A stretch of 22,276 nt of DNA, taken from a virus. Where the stretch lies: the IMG/VR virus record IMGVR_UViG_3300013006_000141, positions 1 through 22,276 of that record; one strand, 5' to 3'. Positions 1 to 7,700 of the stretch are shown here, piece by piece (the stretch's first letter is position 1; the number at the start of each line of letters is the position of its first letter). The notes below the pieces were generated by a model that made no database searches, was not told the DNA's origin, and saw nothing but the letters and a program-made list of their open reading frames with translations. The position numbers and the translations under genes are program-made.

Positions 1-455
1 GTCTGCTCGGCAAAATGGTTTGGCAGCAGTCCGAGCGGAGGCATCGACAATACGCCAACAGCCTTGGATGAGATCACAAAGACTCCTGTATTGACGTAGA
101 ACCTAGGATCAATCTGCGCACCGAATGCGCTTGCCAGCTTTCCCATCTCATACTTGCGATCCAAGAACGCACCCTCATCAAAGGCACAGAACATCTCGAC
201 TCCATCACCCATGTCATCGCAGTCGTTTGCAATCAGAATATCCGAGTCAACAAACGTGATCTGCTCATATCCCTTTGTGGCCATGATATTCCCGATAGCC
301 GACTTGCTATACTGCACCGGCTCGACCAATGGTTTCTCAAGCGCAAGGAAATCAATCTTATGCCTCTGGCAGTAAGCCTCCATCCTTGGCCTTGTAAGAT
401 CCAAGACCTTCTTCCAATCATCCCCGAATGCCTGCGTAACTAATGCGCGCTTCAT
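1..455 (-). CDS. Glycosyltransferase, GT-A fold (GT8-like), 3' end cut by window edge
   Basis: The frame is open from an ATG at 455 to the left edge, giving 151 complete codons; the C-terminus lies outside the window. The protein begins MKRALVTQAFGDDW. It carries a DSD (DxD-type) metal and nucleotide-sugar motif in the segment QITFVDSDILI at about residues 75-85, and a later segment FYVNTGVFVIS that matches the 'N(S/T)G' acceptor-side motif of GT8-like nucleotide-diphospho-sugar transferases. The likely role is transfer of a sugar from a nucleotide-sugar donor; the acceptor is unknown (host surface glycan, phage DNA or virion protein). The ATG overlaps the upstream stop as ATGA, so translation is probably coupled. 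The DxD and FYVNTG segments are seen directly; the family assignment is by resemblance. The sugar and acceptor specificity cannot be read. Confidence 0.72.
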   Translation of the reverse strand, partial: MKRALVTQAFGDDWKKVLDLTRPRMEAYCQRHKIDFLALEKPLVEPVQYSKSAIGNIMATKGYEQITFVDSDILIANDCDDMGDGVEMFCAFDEGAFLDRKYEMGKLASAFGAQIDPRFYVNTGVFVISSKAVGVLSMPPLGLLPNHFAEQ

Positions 456-628
456 TTCTTATTCCTTCTTTTGGGCTTTGCTTCCTTCCACACATCAAAC
501 TTGTCATCAAGTTGAACTGACCAAAGCATAAGGTTCTTGTAGATTCCGTATCCAATACCGGCACGCAGCAATGTCCGGCTGGTTATATCCCCTAAGTAAT
601 ATAGTGCTAAAGACAGAGCAAGTTTCAT
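452..628 (-). CDS. Small hypothetical protein, possible membrane-associated helix
   Basis: This is a 58-aa protein starting MKLALSLALYYLGDI. An in-frame extension reaches 718, but the ATG at 628 overlaps the upstream stop as ATGA and the extension would lie inside the upstream gene, so the short start is preferred. Residues 3-35 are mostly hydrophobic or amphipathic (LALSLALYYLG and LLRAGIGYGIYKNLMLW), and the tail KPKRRNKK is strongly basic. This could be a monotopic or single-pass inner-membrane protein, or a soluble helical one. I recognise no named family. It sits in a chain of four stop/start-overlapping small genes between the exonuclease and the glycosyltransferase. Confidence 0.6.
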   Translation of the reverse strand: MKLALSLALYYLGDITSRTLLRAGIGYGIYKNLMLWSVQLDDKFDVWKEAKPKRRNKK

Positions 629-807
629 TTGTCCCTCTTGTCGTAATCTTCCCAGGTATAATTCCAGCAGGCTTCTACTGCTTCGTCTCTCGAAGCGTAG
701 GTATCGAAGTGGGACCAATCTTCCTCGTTACCTTCACCAGCTTCGTCAATGTAAACTGCCCACTCTGGCTTTCCGTCTTCATCCAACTCTTTCTTAATCC
801 ATCTCAT
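625..807 (-). CDS. Small acidic hypothetical protein
   Basis: This is a 60-aa protein, MRWIKKELDEDGKPEW..., rich in Asp and Glu with many aromatic residues (six Trp). The spacing of a W-x-V-Y-I segment and a later 'SRDEAVEACWNYTWEDY' suggests a short beta strand followed by a helix, but no family is recognised. The start ATG overlaps the upstream stop as ATGA and its own stop overlaps the next start in the same way, so it is translated as part of a coupled chain. A small acidic phage protein encoded near replication genes could be a DNA mimic or host inhibitor; that is only a possibility suggested by charge. Confidence 0.6.
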   Translation of the reverse strand: MRWIKKELDEDGKPEWAVYIDEAGEGNEEDWSHFDTYASRDEAVEACWNYTWEDYDKRDK

Positions 808-1100
808 AATCTTGGTACCTCTTTCTTTATTTGAGCTAACACGAACAGCGACCTTACCAACGCACGCTCAAGATGGTCAACACTTGTTTCACCATTGTTG
901 TCAGGACAAGGCGAAGATTTGTGAAGCTGCATCTGCGCGGTGGCAAGATGACGTATCGCGCGTGCAATATGGTAATCGTGGGTAGGACGATCCTTCTCCA
1001 GCCAATCTCCATAGGCAGACTTATCCGATCCCTTGCCCATCACGCGCCACACGATTTCCTGTGCAGCGTTGCCCATCTCTTGGATCGTTGGAGCGTTCAC
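804..1100 (-). CDS. Hypothetical protein with His-rich helical motif (DUF5664-like region)
   Basis: With the GTG start at 1100, which overlaps the exonuclease stop as GTGA, the protein is 98 aa. A longer TTG start at 1142 is possible but would overlap the exonuclease by 46 nt. The middle reads DYHIARAIRHLATAQ, and about 20 residues later SVDHLERALVRSLFVL. This paired 'H-x-x-R-A-x-x-H-L ... DHL-x-x-A' layout resembles the helical region of phage proteins annotated as dATP/dGTP diphosphohydrolase-like (DUF5664). I infer at most a distant link; no catalytic HD pair is evident. It belongs to the coupled chain of small genes after the exonuclease. Confidence 0.6.
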   Translation of the reverse strand: MNAPTIQEMGNAAQEIVWRVMGKGSDKSAYGDWLEKDRPTHDYHIARAIRHLATAQMQLHKSSPCPDNNGETSVDHLERALVRSLFVLAQIKKEVPRL

Positions 1101-1915
1101 AGCTTCATGCCTGGAGGCGTGTATTGCTTGACCCAAGCCCAAACCTTCTGCATCGCGCAGAAGGCTATTCCGGCTTGGTAAAGCTCATCCTCATCCCAAA
1201 CCTTCGTCATCAACTTGGTTGGATCGTTGGATGCCAAGACTACCGAGACGCATGCTGCTTTTGGATTCTCGCTTGCCGATCTGTAAGCCCAAAGTTGGGC
1301 GCAGTCCGTATCGTAGAACGGATCGTACTTCGGATTAACCTTTCTGTTCTTTAAGTCGATGATAGCGTCACCCACATTGCGTAGCTTGACGTAGGCATCA
1401 CACCTGCCCGCATAGCCTGCGCCGACAAGACCCTTTTCGCACCAGTACGTTTTCTCAATGTTTGCATCGGACCACTTCTTAAAGGTTTCGATATACGGAG
1501 CAAGTGTTTCATCTCCGGATACGGCTCTTCCGAGTAGGATGTTCTCCATTTCGGTGTGCATTTTTGTTCCATGTTCTGCAGCTTTCCCTGTCGATTCTTT
1601 CGAGTCTTTAACGACTCTCTTTGCGTAGTCTTCGAGTGTTTCATTTTCCTCCTTTGGCAGCGTCAAGCATGCCATGATTGCCTGTTCGATCTTCCAATTG
1701 GTAAGCTGTGGCTTGTCCAGAATAGATAGGATGCTTGTGACGCTAGGATACAGAAGCATCTTTCTGGCATCAGCCACAGTCGTGTTGCGGAAATTTCCAT
1801 TTTTGCCAAGCACAGTATGGGCGGATTCACCCTCTGCTGTGTACCAATGACCCGCCTGGTCGCTGTGGACCAGACGGGTATTGGATGGCTCCTTACTGGT
1901 AATAGTAAGTGCCAT
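1097..1915 (-). CDS. RecB-like PD-(D/E)XK exonuclease
   Basis: This 272-aa protein has the core of a RecB/Cas4-type nuclease: a helix with H at about 115-120 (AAEHGTKMHTEME), the G-x-x-D motif GYAGRCD (D about 173), the D-x-K motif IIDLKNRK (D187, K189) and the QLWAY motif (about 207-211). An early segment LYPSVTSIL is shared with phage exonucleases of this type. The expected activity is Mg-dependent 5'-3' or end-processing degradation of DNA for recombination or host DNA breakdown. The gene directly follows the SSB-like gene after 5 nt, the pairing expected of a phage recombination module. Both proteins begin MALTI. The nuclease class is clear from the motifs; polarity and partner are inferred. 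Confidence 0.85.
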   Translation of the reverse strand: MALTITSKEPSNTRLVHSDQAGHWYTAEGESAHTVLGKNGNFRNTTVADARKMLLYPSVTSILSILDKPQLTNWKIEQAIMACLTLPKEENETLEDYAKRVVKDSKESTGKAAEHGTKMHTEMENILLGRAVSGDETLAPYIETFKKWSDANIEKTYWCEKGLVGAGYAGRCDAYVKLRNVGDAIIDLKNRKVNPKYDPFYDTDCAQLWAYRSASENPKAACVSVVLASNDPTKLMTKVWDEDELYQAGIAFCAMQKVWAWVKQYTPPGMKL

Positions 1916-1920
1916 ATAAC

Positions 1921-2568
1921 TTAGAACGGTACGTTTTCGCCGTTGCCGTCTTTGTCTCCGATTTTGATAGGACCAGAAGACGATCCGGATGCGCCAAATT
2001 CCTTGGATGCGCGGATCTTATCCTGCAACCATTCCGGCATATCCTTGAACTGACCGCCCTCCTTCTCCTCGATCTCGTAGTACATAAGATCGTTGGTGGT
2101 TTTGGCAGGAGCAGTCATGCCCTTGGGAAGCTTGGAAGCTCCGGCAATGGCACAATACTGCCGCCCCTGCTGGCTGGTCTTGTGGATCAGAGTCAGCATG
2201 GCTGGCTTGCCAAGAAGGTTCTTCAAGCTGAATGCCTGCAGTTCCTTGGCCGTGAATGTCTGGCCGCGCCATTGTTCCAAGAGTTTCCGCAGGCTGGCTT
2301 TCTCGCCAAGGCTGCGGGTCTGCTCGATGGATACGACCATCGGCTTGGATACCTTGGTACGCTTGCCATTCTCCTCAACCTCGAACTCGTCCGTTTGATC
2401 CGGAAGCTCGAAGGTTAGGCGAACTTTGGGTGAGAACTTCTTTTGTCCTTCCCAATTCGTTTCCTGGTGACCGAGGTCAACCAGACTGTAAAGAACGCCA
2501 ACTGTTGCACCGGCTTCGGGCAACTTGCGCTCCGTGTTCTTTGATGTTTCGCTTATGGTTAGTGCCAT
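1921..2568 (-). CDS. Phage OB-fold / single-stranded DNA-binding-like protein
   Basis: This is a 215-aa protein. The first third reads as a beta-rich OB-like domain (AGATVGVLYSLVDLG, then KVRLTFELPDQT), the middle is helical with 'LGKPAMLTLIHK' and 'YCAIAGASKLP', and the end is a flexible Gly/Ser/Asp tract finishing GENVPF. An acidic, proline-phenylalanine C-terminus is the usual partner-docking tip of bacterial and phage SSB proteins (DDIPF type). It has a strong Shine-Dalgarno (AAAGGAG, 6 nt before the ATG). Its position immediately ahead of the RecB-like exonuclease supports a role in replication or recombination. The family is inferred from layout and neighbourhood rather than from an exact motif. 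Confidence 0.7.
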   Translation of the reverse strand: MALTISETSKNTERKLPEAGATVGVLYSLVDLGHQETNWEGQKKFSPKVRLTFELPDQTDEFEVEENGKRTKVSKPMVVSIEQTRSLGEKASLRKLLEQWRGQTFTAKELQAFSLKNLLGKPAMLTLIHKTSQQGRQYCAIAGASKLPKGMTAPAKTTNDLMYYEIEEKEGGQFKDMPEWLQDKIRASKEFGASGSSSGPIKIGDKDGNGENVPF

Positions 2569-2578
2569 GTTATCTCCT

Positions 2579-3037
2579 TTATTTATTTGGGTTTATTGGT
2601 TGTATGTATGTGGGGTGAAGTTCGTCTGGCTTTTTAACCCAAAAGCCTCCGCCTACTGCGGTGTGGGTTAAAGCATTGGCATGCTCAATCTCCATGCGGG
2701 GAGGAGCGATTGTTCTGGCAAGTTCACAAATGTCATCGGCTGTCAAAATAACCAGCCACTTCTTTTCGCCATTGCGCCGGAAGAACACCGCTGGGATCTT
2801 TCCATTGGGACAATCACGCATAGCCTGTTGCATCCAGGCTTCCGGCTTTAACTGCTGGCAACGCTTGCCTTCGATATGAAAAGGAAAGTTCTCACAAACC
2901 ACATCCCCGCTACCACCTTCTGGATTGCCTGCGTATTGGGCGGTCCTTCTGGCCTTCTGCCAGCCTTGCTCGCGCAAGTATCCAGCTAACTCCCGCTCTC
3001 CCGCTGCGCCCTTTGCCCTGCTATTGATTTTTCCCAT
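2579..3037 (-). CDS. Holliday-junction-resolvase-like PD-(D/E)XK nuclease
   Basis: This is a 152-aa protein. Its N-terminal region has the resolvase-type signature: a basic helix with E (KGAAGERELAGYLREQGW), a basic patch (ARRTAQ), the catalytic acid in GSGDVV (D45), and the E-x-K strand HIEGKR (E56, K58), followed by a helix AWMQQAMRDC and the strand IPAVFFRR. This is the arrangement of small phage Hjc/PDDEXK resolvases that cut branched DNA before packaging. The C-terminal 50 residues (from ICELARTI) are not a recognised domain. It starts after a 45-nt gap, one of the few real gaps in this module, which contains two short hairpins. Catalytic residues are seen; substrate is inferred. Confidence 0.78.
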   Translation of the reverse strand: MGKINSRAKGAAGERELAGYLREQGWQKARRTAQYAGNPEGGSGDVVCENFPFHIEGKRCQQLKPEAWMQQAMRDCPNGKIPAVFFRRNGEKKWLVILTADDICELARTIAPPRMEIEHANALTHTAVGGGFWVKKPDELHPTYIQPINPNK

Positions 3038-3082
3038 CCGCTGGTTCTAGCGGAACGACCCATGTCGGGTCAACAACCAAAT
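3038..3082 (-). other. Intergenic gap with two tandem short hairpins
   Basis: Two perfect inverted repeats lie back to back: 3038-3053 (5-bp stem CCGCT/AGCGG, 6-nt loop) and 3057-3071 (5-bp stem GACCC/GGGTC, 5-nt loop). Neither is followed by a U-run, so they are not typical intrinsic terminators. Read on the minus strand, TTGACC (68-73) and TAGAAC (44-49) sit 18 nt apart and could be a weak promoter whose transcript would start almost at the ATG. The role may be processing, translational control or none. Confidence 0.3.
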
Positions 3083-3262
3083 TTAATTGCGATAATACTT
3101 ATTAGCTTCCCTAATATCCCTATTGAACTGGCGCATCATCTCGTAAACAGTAAGACCCTCTTTAACTTCCGGATTTTTATTCAACCATGCAATGGCCTCA
3201 TCGAAGGATTCAACATCCCTCATAGCTTCCTCAAATTTTGCCCAAGCTTCTTCCTCAGTCAT
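3083..3262 (-). CDS. Small acidic helical hypothetical protein
   Basis: This is a 59-aa protein beginning MTEEEAWAKFEEAMRDV. A longer frame runs to 3328 but would overlap the upstream nuclease by 70 nt; the ATG at 3262 overlaps that gene's stop as ATGA, so this start is chosen. The sequence is almost entirely helix-forming and acidic in the first half (EEEAW, FEEAM, FDEAIAWL), ending in a more basic stretch (RQFNRDIREANKYYRN). No family is recognised. Tight coupling to the PDDEXK_5-like nuclease suggests it may be a partner or modulator of that enzyme, which is inference from position only. Confidence 0.6.
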   Translation of the reverse strand: MTEEEAWAKFEEAMRDVESFDEAIAWLNKNPEVKEGLTVYEMMRQFNRDIREANKYYRN

Positions 3263-3642
3263 AAGCTCTGGAATATCCTCCAGCCTTGCCCTGTCGAGGG
3301 ACAAAGTTTTGTGGTTAATGTTTTGCACTTGGCTATTGGCAACAACCAGAAAAGATCATCGTGCATTGCCCAACATACAACGTAATCCACTCCGGTAATG
3401 GGACGTTTTGGAATATTAAACCCATTTCCAATGGATGTGGTAAACCTGTACTTTGTTCGTCCCTGCTCAATTGCTTGTGCAGTCTTCACCTGGATTCTTG
3501 TAAACTTTCCGTTTTTTTCCGTAACTAGATCATATCCGGAAAAGTCTTCATAAGGCAAAAGCACATTGTAGCCACATCGTAGCAACGCGCCGGTAACGCG
3601 CGTTACTCCAATTGCACCAACCTGTCGCGAGCCTAGTTTCAT
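3259..3642 (-). CDS. PD-(D/E)XK nuclease, PDDEXK_5 (group I endonuclease-like)
   Basis: This 127-aa protein has the compact layout of the PDDEXK_5 family: an N-terminal helix (QVGAIGVTRVTGALLRCGY), a strand ending in YDLV (D38), then about a dozen residues and the strand RIQVKTAQ, where Q51 and K53 take the place of the usual E-x-K pair, as is common in this family. A later hydrophobic strand DYVVCWAMHDDLFWLLPI is the conserved core strand. It probably cuts DNA; branched-DNA or site-specific activity cannot be told apart. It is the first minus-strand gene after the plus-strand exported gene, with only 38 nt between the two divergent starts, and no strong ribosome-binding site is visible. Confidence 0.77.
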   Translation of the reverse strand: MKLGSRQVGAIGVTRVTGALLRCGYNVLLPYEDFSGYDLVTEKNGKFTRIQVKTAQAIEQGRTKYRFTTSIGNGFNIPKRPITGVDYVVCWAMHDDLFWLLPIAKCKTLTTKLCPSTGQGWRIFQSL

Positions 3643-3680
3643 GCTTGACGGATTTCGATTTGTCCTAGAGACTTTTCACC

Positions 3681-4019
3681 ATGAAAGCAATAATAATGAT
3701 TGTAGTGACGGTGATGCTGATGGCATCGGTGATGGCGGATGATTTTGACGGAGGGGTGTACGACTCTGGATACGCCGTGTTTAGCGGCGGTAAAGGATTG
3801 GGCATAACATCAAATGGATTGATAGTTGACGATGGCATATTAAAGCTCACTCCGAAGGGGTGCTATTCTTCATGCGGTGATGTTTATTATGGTGGAGATG
3901 AAATTGTGACAAAGACTGGATTTCTTTATTACGGATCGAATGGAACAAAAGTGCAGGTTGGTGACTACTATTCTGGAACAGCAGGATCAACCTATGTATT
4001 CGAGAATGATTCAGAATGA
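3681..4019 (+). CDS. Small exported protein with signal peptide (moron-like), only plus-strand gene
   Basis: This is a 112-aa protein. Residues 1-19 form a classical Sec signal peptide: MK, a hydrophobic core (AIIMIVVTVMLMASV), and a V-M-A cleavage site before DDFDGG. The mature part of about 93 residues is Gly/Tyr/Asp-rich and beta-strand-like (VYDSGYAVFSGGKG, VYYGGDE, FLYYGSNG) with one Cys pair C61-x3-C65 that could form a disulfide outside the cytoplasm. Its stop codon ends exactly one base before the stop codon of the muramidase on the other strand. No family is recognised. Opposite orientation, export signal and insertion between two modules are what one expects of a phage moron acting on the host envelope. 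A 61-aa minus-strand frame (3665-3850) lies opposite but explains the gap less well. Confidence 0.6.
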   Translation: MKAIIMIVVTVMLMASVMADDFDGGVYDSGYAVFSGGKGLGITSNGLIVDDGILKLTPKGCYSSCGDVYYGGDEIVTKTGFLYYGSNGTKVQVGDYYSGTAGSTYVFENDSE

Positions 4020-4727
4020 TTAACCGCCGCCAAATGCGGACAATCTGTTGTTGATTCTATTTTGAAGTCCAACAATAAATTTCATTCTTCGCGGGTCTGC
4101 GGAAGCCCTTGCCTTTTCATCATTTAATTGAGCCTGACTAGCAGCAATCATAAGATCCCTTGGGCTTACGCTACCTATTGCGGATAATGTTTTAGGTCCA
4201 ATTGCCCCGTCAACTGCCACATTCTTTCCCAGGCTTCTTAAGCCTTCTTGGAGATACTTTGTTGCACCGCCCATTCCACGATTAAACGCGAGATCCTGCG
4301 CGAATGGCTGGATGGCTTGTGGAAGTTGTGATACGAGTGGTGCTGTGTACTGGCTGATGTATTCGGCTGCTGCCGCTTCCCTGTCTTGGGCTGGCAATCC
4401 TGCGATCTTTCTGAATGCTTCTGGATGGTATCTGTCATTGATGCCAGCTACCTCGTAATCTCCACCCATATCCCCTGCTGGCAATGCATACACGGAAAGA
4501 TTTCCCTTCTTGTCGCGCCGACCCTCCCAATTGACTGTTGTTTTTGCTGCATTTATAAGATCATTATTTGAATATTCTTGCGATTCGTCTGGAACAAATT
4601 GAAGTGGTGCTTCCGGTTGTTGAGTTGCTTCCGCCATCTGCTTTGGAGCAGATGTTTTCTGTTCAATCTGTGGCTCTATTTTGGGTGATTGGACATTACC
4701 CTGCATCATCTTCTCGTAGCGTTCCAT
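4020..4727 (-). CDS. GH108-like muramidase with peptidoglycan-binding tail (virion lysozyme or endolysin)
   Basis: This is a 235-aa protein. Residues 1-50 are a low-complexity Gln/Pro/Glu lead that contains one FVPD motif (44-47), also found in the neighbouring ejection protein. Residues 55-155 match the layout of GH108 N-acetylmuramidases: a helix with the likely catalytic Glu in NWEGRRD (E68), a Gly-rich part GDMGGDYEVAGIND replacing the usual 'DPGG-T-x-x-GI', and the later DLAFNRGMGGATKYLQ. Residues 165-186 (NVAVDGAIGPKTLSAI) are the peptidoglycan-binding repeat typical of the family's C-terminus. It follows the giant ejection gene by one nucleotide, with the ribosome-binding site GGAG inside that gene's end. 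Virion-borne peptidoglycan cutting at entry fits best; use as the endolysin is not excluded. Confidence 0.72.
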   Translation of the reverse strand: MERYEKMMQGNVQSPKIEPQIEQKTSAPKQMAEATQQPEAPLQFVPDESQEYSNNDLINAAKTTVNWEGRRDKKGNLSVYALPAGDMGGDYEVAGINDRYHPEAFRKIAGLPAQDREAAAAEYISQYTAPLVSQLPQAIQPFAQDLAFNRGMGGATKYLQEGLRSLGKNVAVDGAIGPKTLSAIGSVSPRDLMIAASQAQLNDEKARASADPRRMKFIVGLQNRINNRLSAFGGG

Positions 4728-4728
4728 T

Positions 4729-7700
4729 TTATTTCTCCTTTGGTGTCAAGTAATCCCTATTGTATTTTAAGAACTGCCTTTTCCCATCTTCTGCTCCACG
4801 CTCGTAAGCTTTCTCCAAGGCTTTAACCTTGAAATCTGTGTCCATTCCATCAAATGTTGCGCTTTGGAATAAATTGTCCGCAAGAGCCTTTCTCCTTTGG
4901 CCTACATATTCTTGGTAAATTGAATACTGATTTTCATCAAGCCTATATGTAACCTTCTTATCCATGACATCTCTGGATGGAACAGATGGAAGTACATTTG
5001 GATTTCCAGTTTCCTTCCATAGCTTATACAACGCAACATTTGTCTCATCACTTGGGACTACTCTTGATCTTGTGAAATCAAGGAAATTATACAAGAATGG
5101 GTTTGCGCCTTCCGGTGTCTGCTTGATCGGGTTGCCCCACATATCCCTTTTGAGTGGAAGCTCCTCCGCACCAATTGCCTCCCTGGCAAACTCTGGCATC
5201 TTCGACTTGAGAACATTGGCAAATAGTTGCAAGCTATCATCTGTTTTTGGATCAACCATATTTTCCCGACTTGCCTTATTGAAGGCTTGCAATGTGTTTG
5301 GGAATGGGATTGATGAGATTGTACCGTATAATGATTCTAAGTAGCTGTCGTAATCTTCTTTTGAAATTGCATTAAGAAGAGTGTTTGTACTCTTCAAGAA
5401 TGTTTGGTTGAGTGTATAGCTTGCAACTGACGGCAAGCCTTTAAGGGTTACATCAAGAACATCCTCAAGCAATCCAGAGCCTTCATTTTTGCTTAATACA
5501 TTTGCATAGACGTTAAAGATTGTCCCAAGATAACCAAAATTCTCGTAACTCTTTATCTCATCTCCAGCTTGGATTGCAGGATCTTCGCCATTCAATAGTC
5601 TATTTAATCCAGACATATTGATAGTATTAGGAGGCTGTGTTTCGTATTGGATTCCACGCTCTTTTGCAGACTTCGAGGCAGATCCAGTAATAACTCCAGC
5701 GCGATACAAGGCAGCAGCCGTACCTCCAATTACTGTCCCAACTATTCCTTTTGCCGCAGCTTCGAGTGATTTTTTTCTGTCTCCCTTAACTGCGTAATAC
5801 GCGCTTTTAGAAAACGCCAATCCTGGTACTGCAACATCAACAACATCAGTAACAACATTAACTGGGGTCTTCGTATATGGAGCAATAACTGCTTTAGTAA
5901 GTGGGCCAACAATTGGAATGCTTTTTACAGCATTTGCAACAACACCAACTACTGCTGTAAGTTTTGTGTCTTGTTGAAATGTGGCTTCTGCGGCCTCATT
6001 TGATATTCCCTTTAATTCTGCCTTTGTTGGGAATCTTACGCTTGCAATAACTTCCTCTGGAGTTTTGCCAGCCAAAATAGCTTGTTGGGCAAGAAGTCTT
6101 CCCTCTGCAAATCCTCTAGCTGGAACGTCACCAAGAGTTAATGTTCTGCCTACTGGCTCAGTGTACAATCCAATTATTCCTTCAGTAAGCTTTCGGACTC
6201 GATCAATAAAAGCAATATTGCCCTTTGCATTTGTGACCATGTCTTTTCCAGTAAAAGCTTGAGCAAGAGATTTGAATACAGTAAATCCCTTAACCCCTTC
6301 TCCAGCCAGAGCAGATGAAGCTGGAATGCCTTCACCAAGGAATGCCCTAATTGCTTCCTTGGTTTTTTCAGCTCCACGAATCATTGCGCCTCTTGTTGTA
6401 AGCGAAGATTGTGCCATCGTCCTTTGACCAGCCCTTGCTATTTCTTCTTGTGTTTTCCCACCCAAGACCGCCTTTTGTTTTGCAACAAAACTCAATACTG
6501 CATCTCCAGCGTTTGCTAGTGATCTCACGCCAAGTTGTCCAACTGCCCTGGCCACGTTAAATACTGGATTTTTTACAAGAGACAATGGACTTAAAAGCGT
6601 AATCTGTATTCCTTGTGGAAGTGTTTCTCCAAGAATTTTTTTTGGGAAAATATTATCAGAATATTTCTGAAGTTTTGCCGCTGCATTAGCCGCAGTTCTT
6701 CTTGCGTTTTCAGCGATAACAGCAGTTTCTTCAGTTAATTTTGATCTGTATGTTGCCTCCGCCTTAACTAACTCGGATTTAGCATTTTTACTTGCATTAA
6801 ATAATTTAAGAACCTTGTCGCTTACGTCTTTGGGTATATTTCTATTAGCCGCCTCCGCTGCCTTTGATATGGTTGCCAAATACCCAGCAGGCGTGTTTAG
6901 GTACTCGCGTACATTCCTCAAGGAAACACCAGCCAGCGATGCGGCCTTTGTAAATTCATCCCAATTGATTGCGGCAGATGCTGGGTCTGCATCAATCTGC
7001 CTTGCGGCTAGTATTGCATTTGCCCCTGCTCTTTCCGCATCATCATAGGAAGACGAGGTAATGCTTCTTCTCGCAATGACATTTAACTCATCATCCGTAA
7101 GGTCTTCAAGATTGCTTTTAATAGCACCAAGAGGAACATTCTGCCTTACTGTATTTGGCTGAAGCGCAACCTCTGCCTTGAATGGCTCTGGTGCTTTTTC
7201 AGACTTTAATACTCTTTCTGCCGTCTTTGCTATTTTAGATCCTTCTGGAGCTTCCGGCATCTTAAACTCTGGACGTACTGTGCCAGGCTCAAAACCAGCC
7301 TCGCCAACTACGCCTGGGCGTATTGGTTGTTGGCCTTCGATAGCTCCAATAACCTCTGATGGTTGCGGTTTTGCCTGTAATGACGGAACAGCTTTAGGTT
7401 GTAACAATTGCTGGAATTTGTCGATAGCTCTTGTTGGCCCAGCGAGTCCAGCACCAACAGCCATAGGTGTCGCAATCTCAAGAGATTTTGTTGTAATTGG
7501 AAACATCGCAATATCGGCCTCCCGCATTCTTTGGTAGTCAGCGTAACCTTGTTCACCAGCCAAGATTCTTGCAAGTCCAGCTTGCCCCATTTCGCCTGCT
7601 TTAAATCCAGCAGCACCACCAGCCAATCCTCCAGCAAGTATTCCGACTGGCCCAGCAGGCGCGCCAGCAACTCCACCCAAAATTGAGCCAGCAACTGCAC

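Noticed and set aside
1921-2568. Shared MALTI opening of the SSB-like and exonuclease proteins as evidence of duplication
   Set aside because: Only five residues match, codons differ, and the rest of the two proteins is unrelated.
3645-3671. Possible sigma70-like promoter (TTGACG, 15 nt, TAGAGA) ahead of the plus-strand gene
   Set aside because: The spacer is short, the -10 match is poor, and the transcript would begin only a few bases before the ATG. Too weak to annotate.
3665-3850. 61-codon minus-strand frame with a hydrophobic C-terminus opposite the exported protein gene
   Set aside because: The hydrophobic end is the mirror of the signal peptide codons. The plus-strand frame fills the gap exactly and has a full signal peptide, so it is the better reading; I am not certain.
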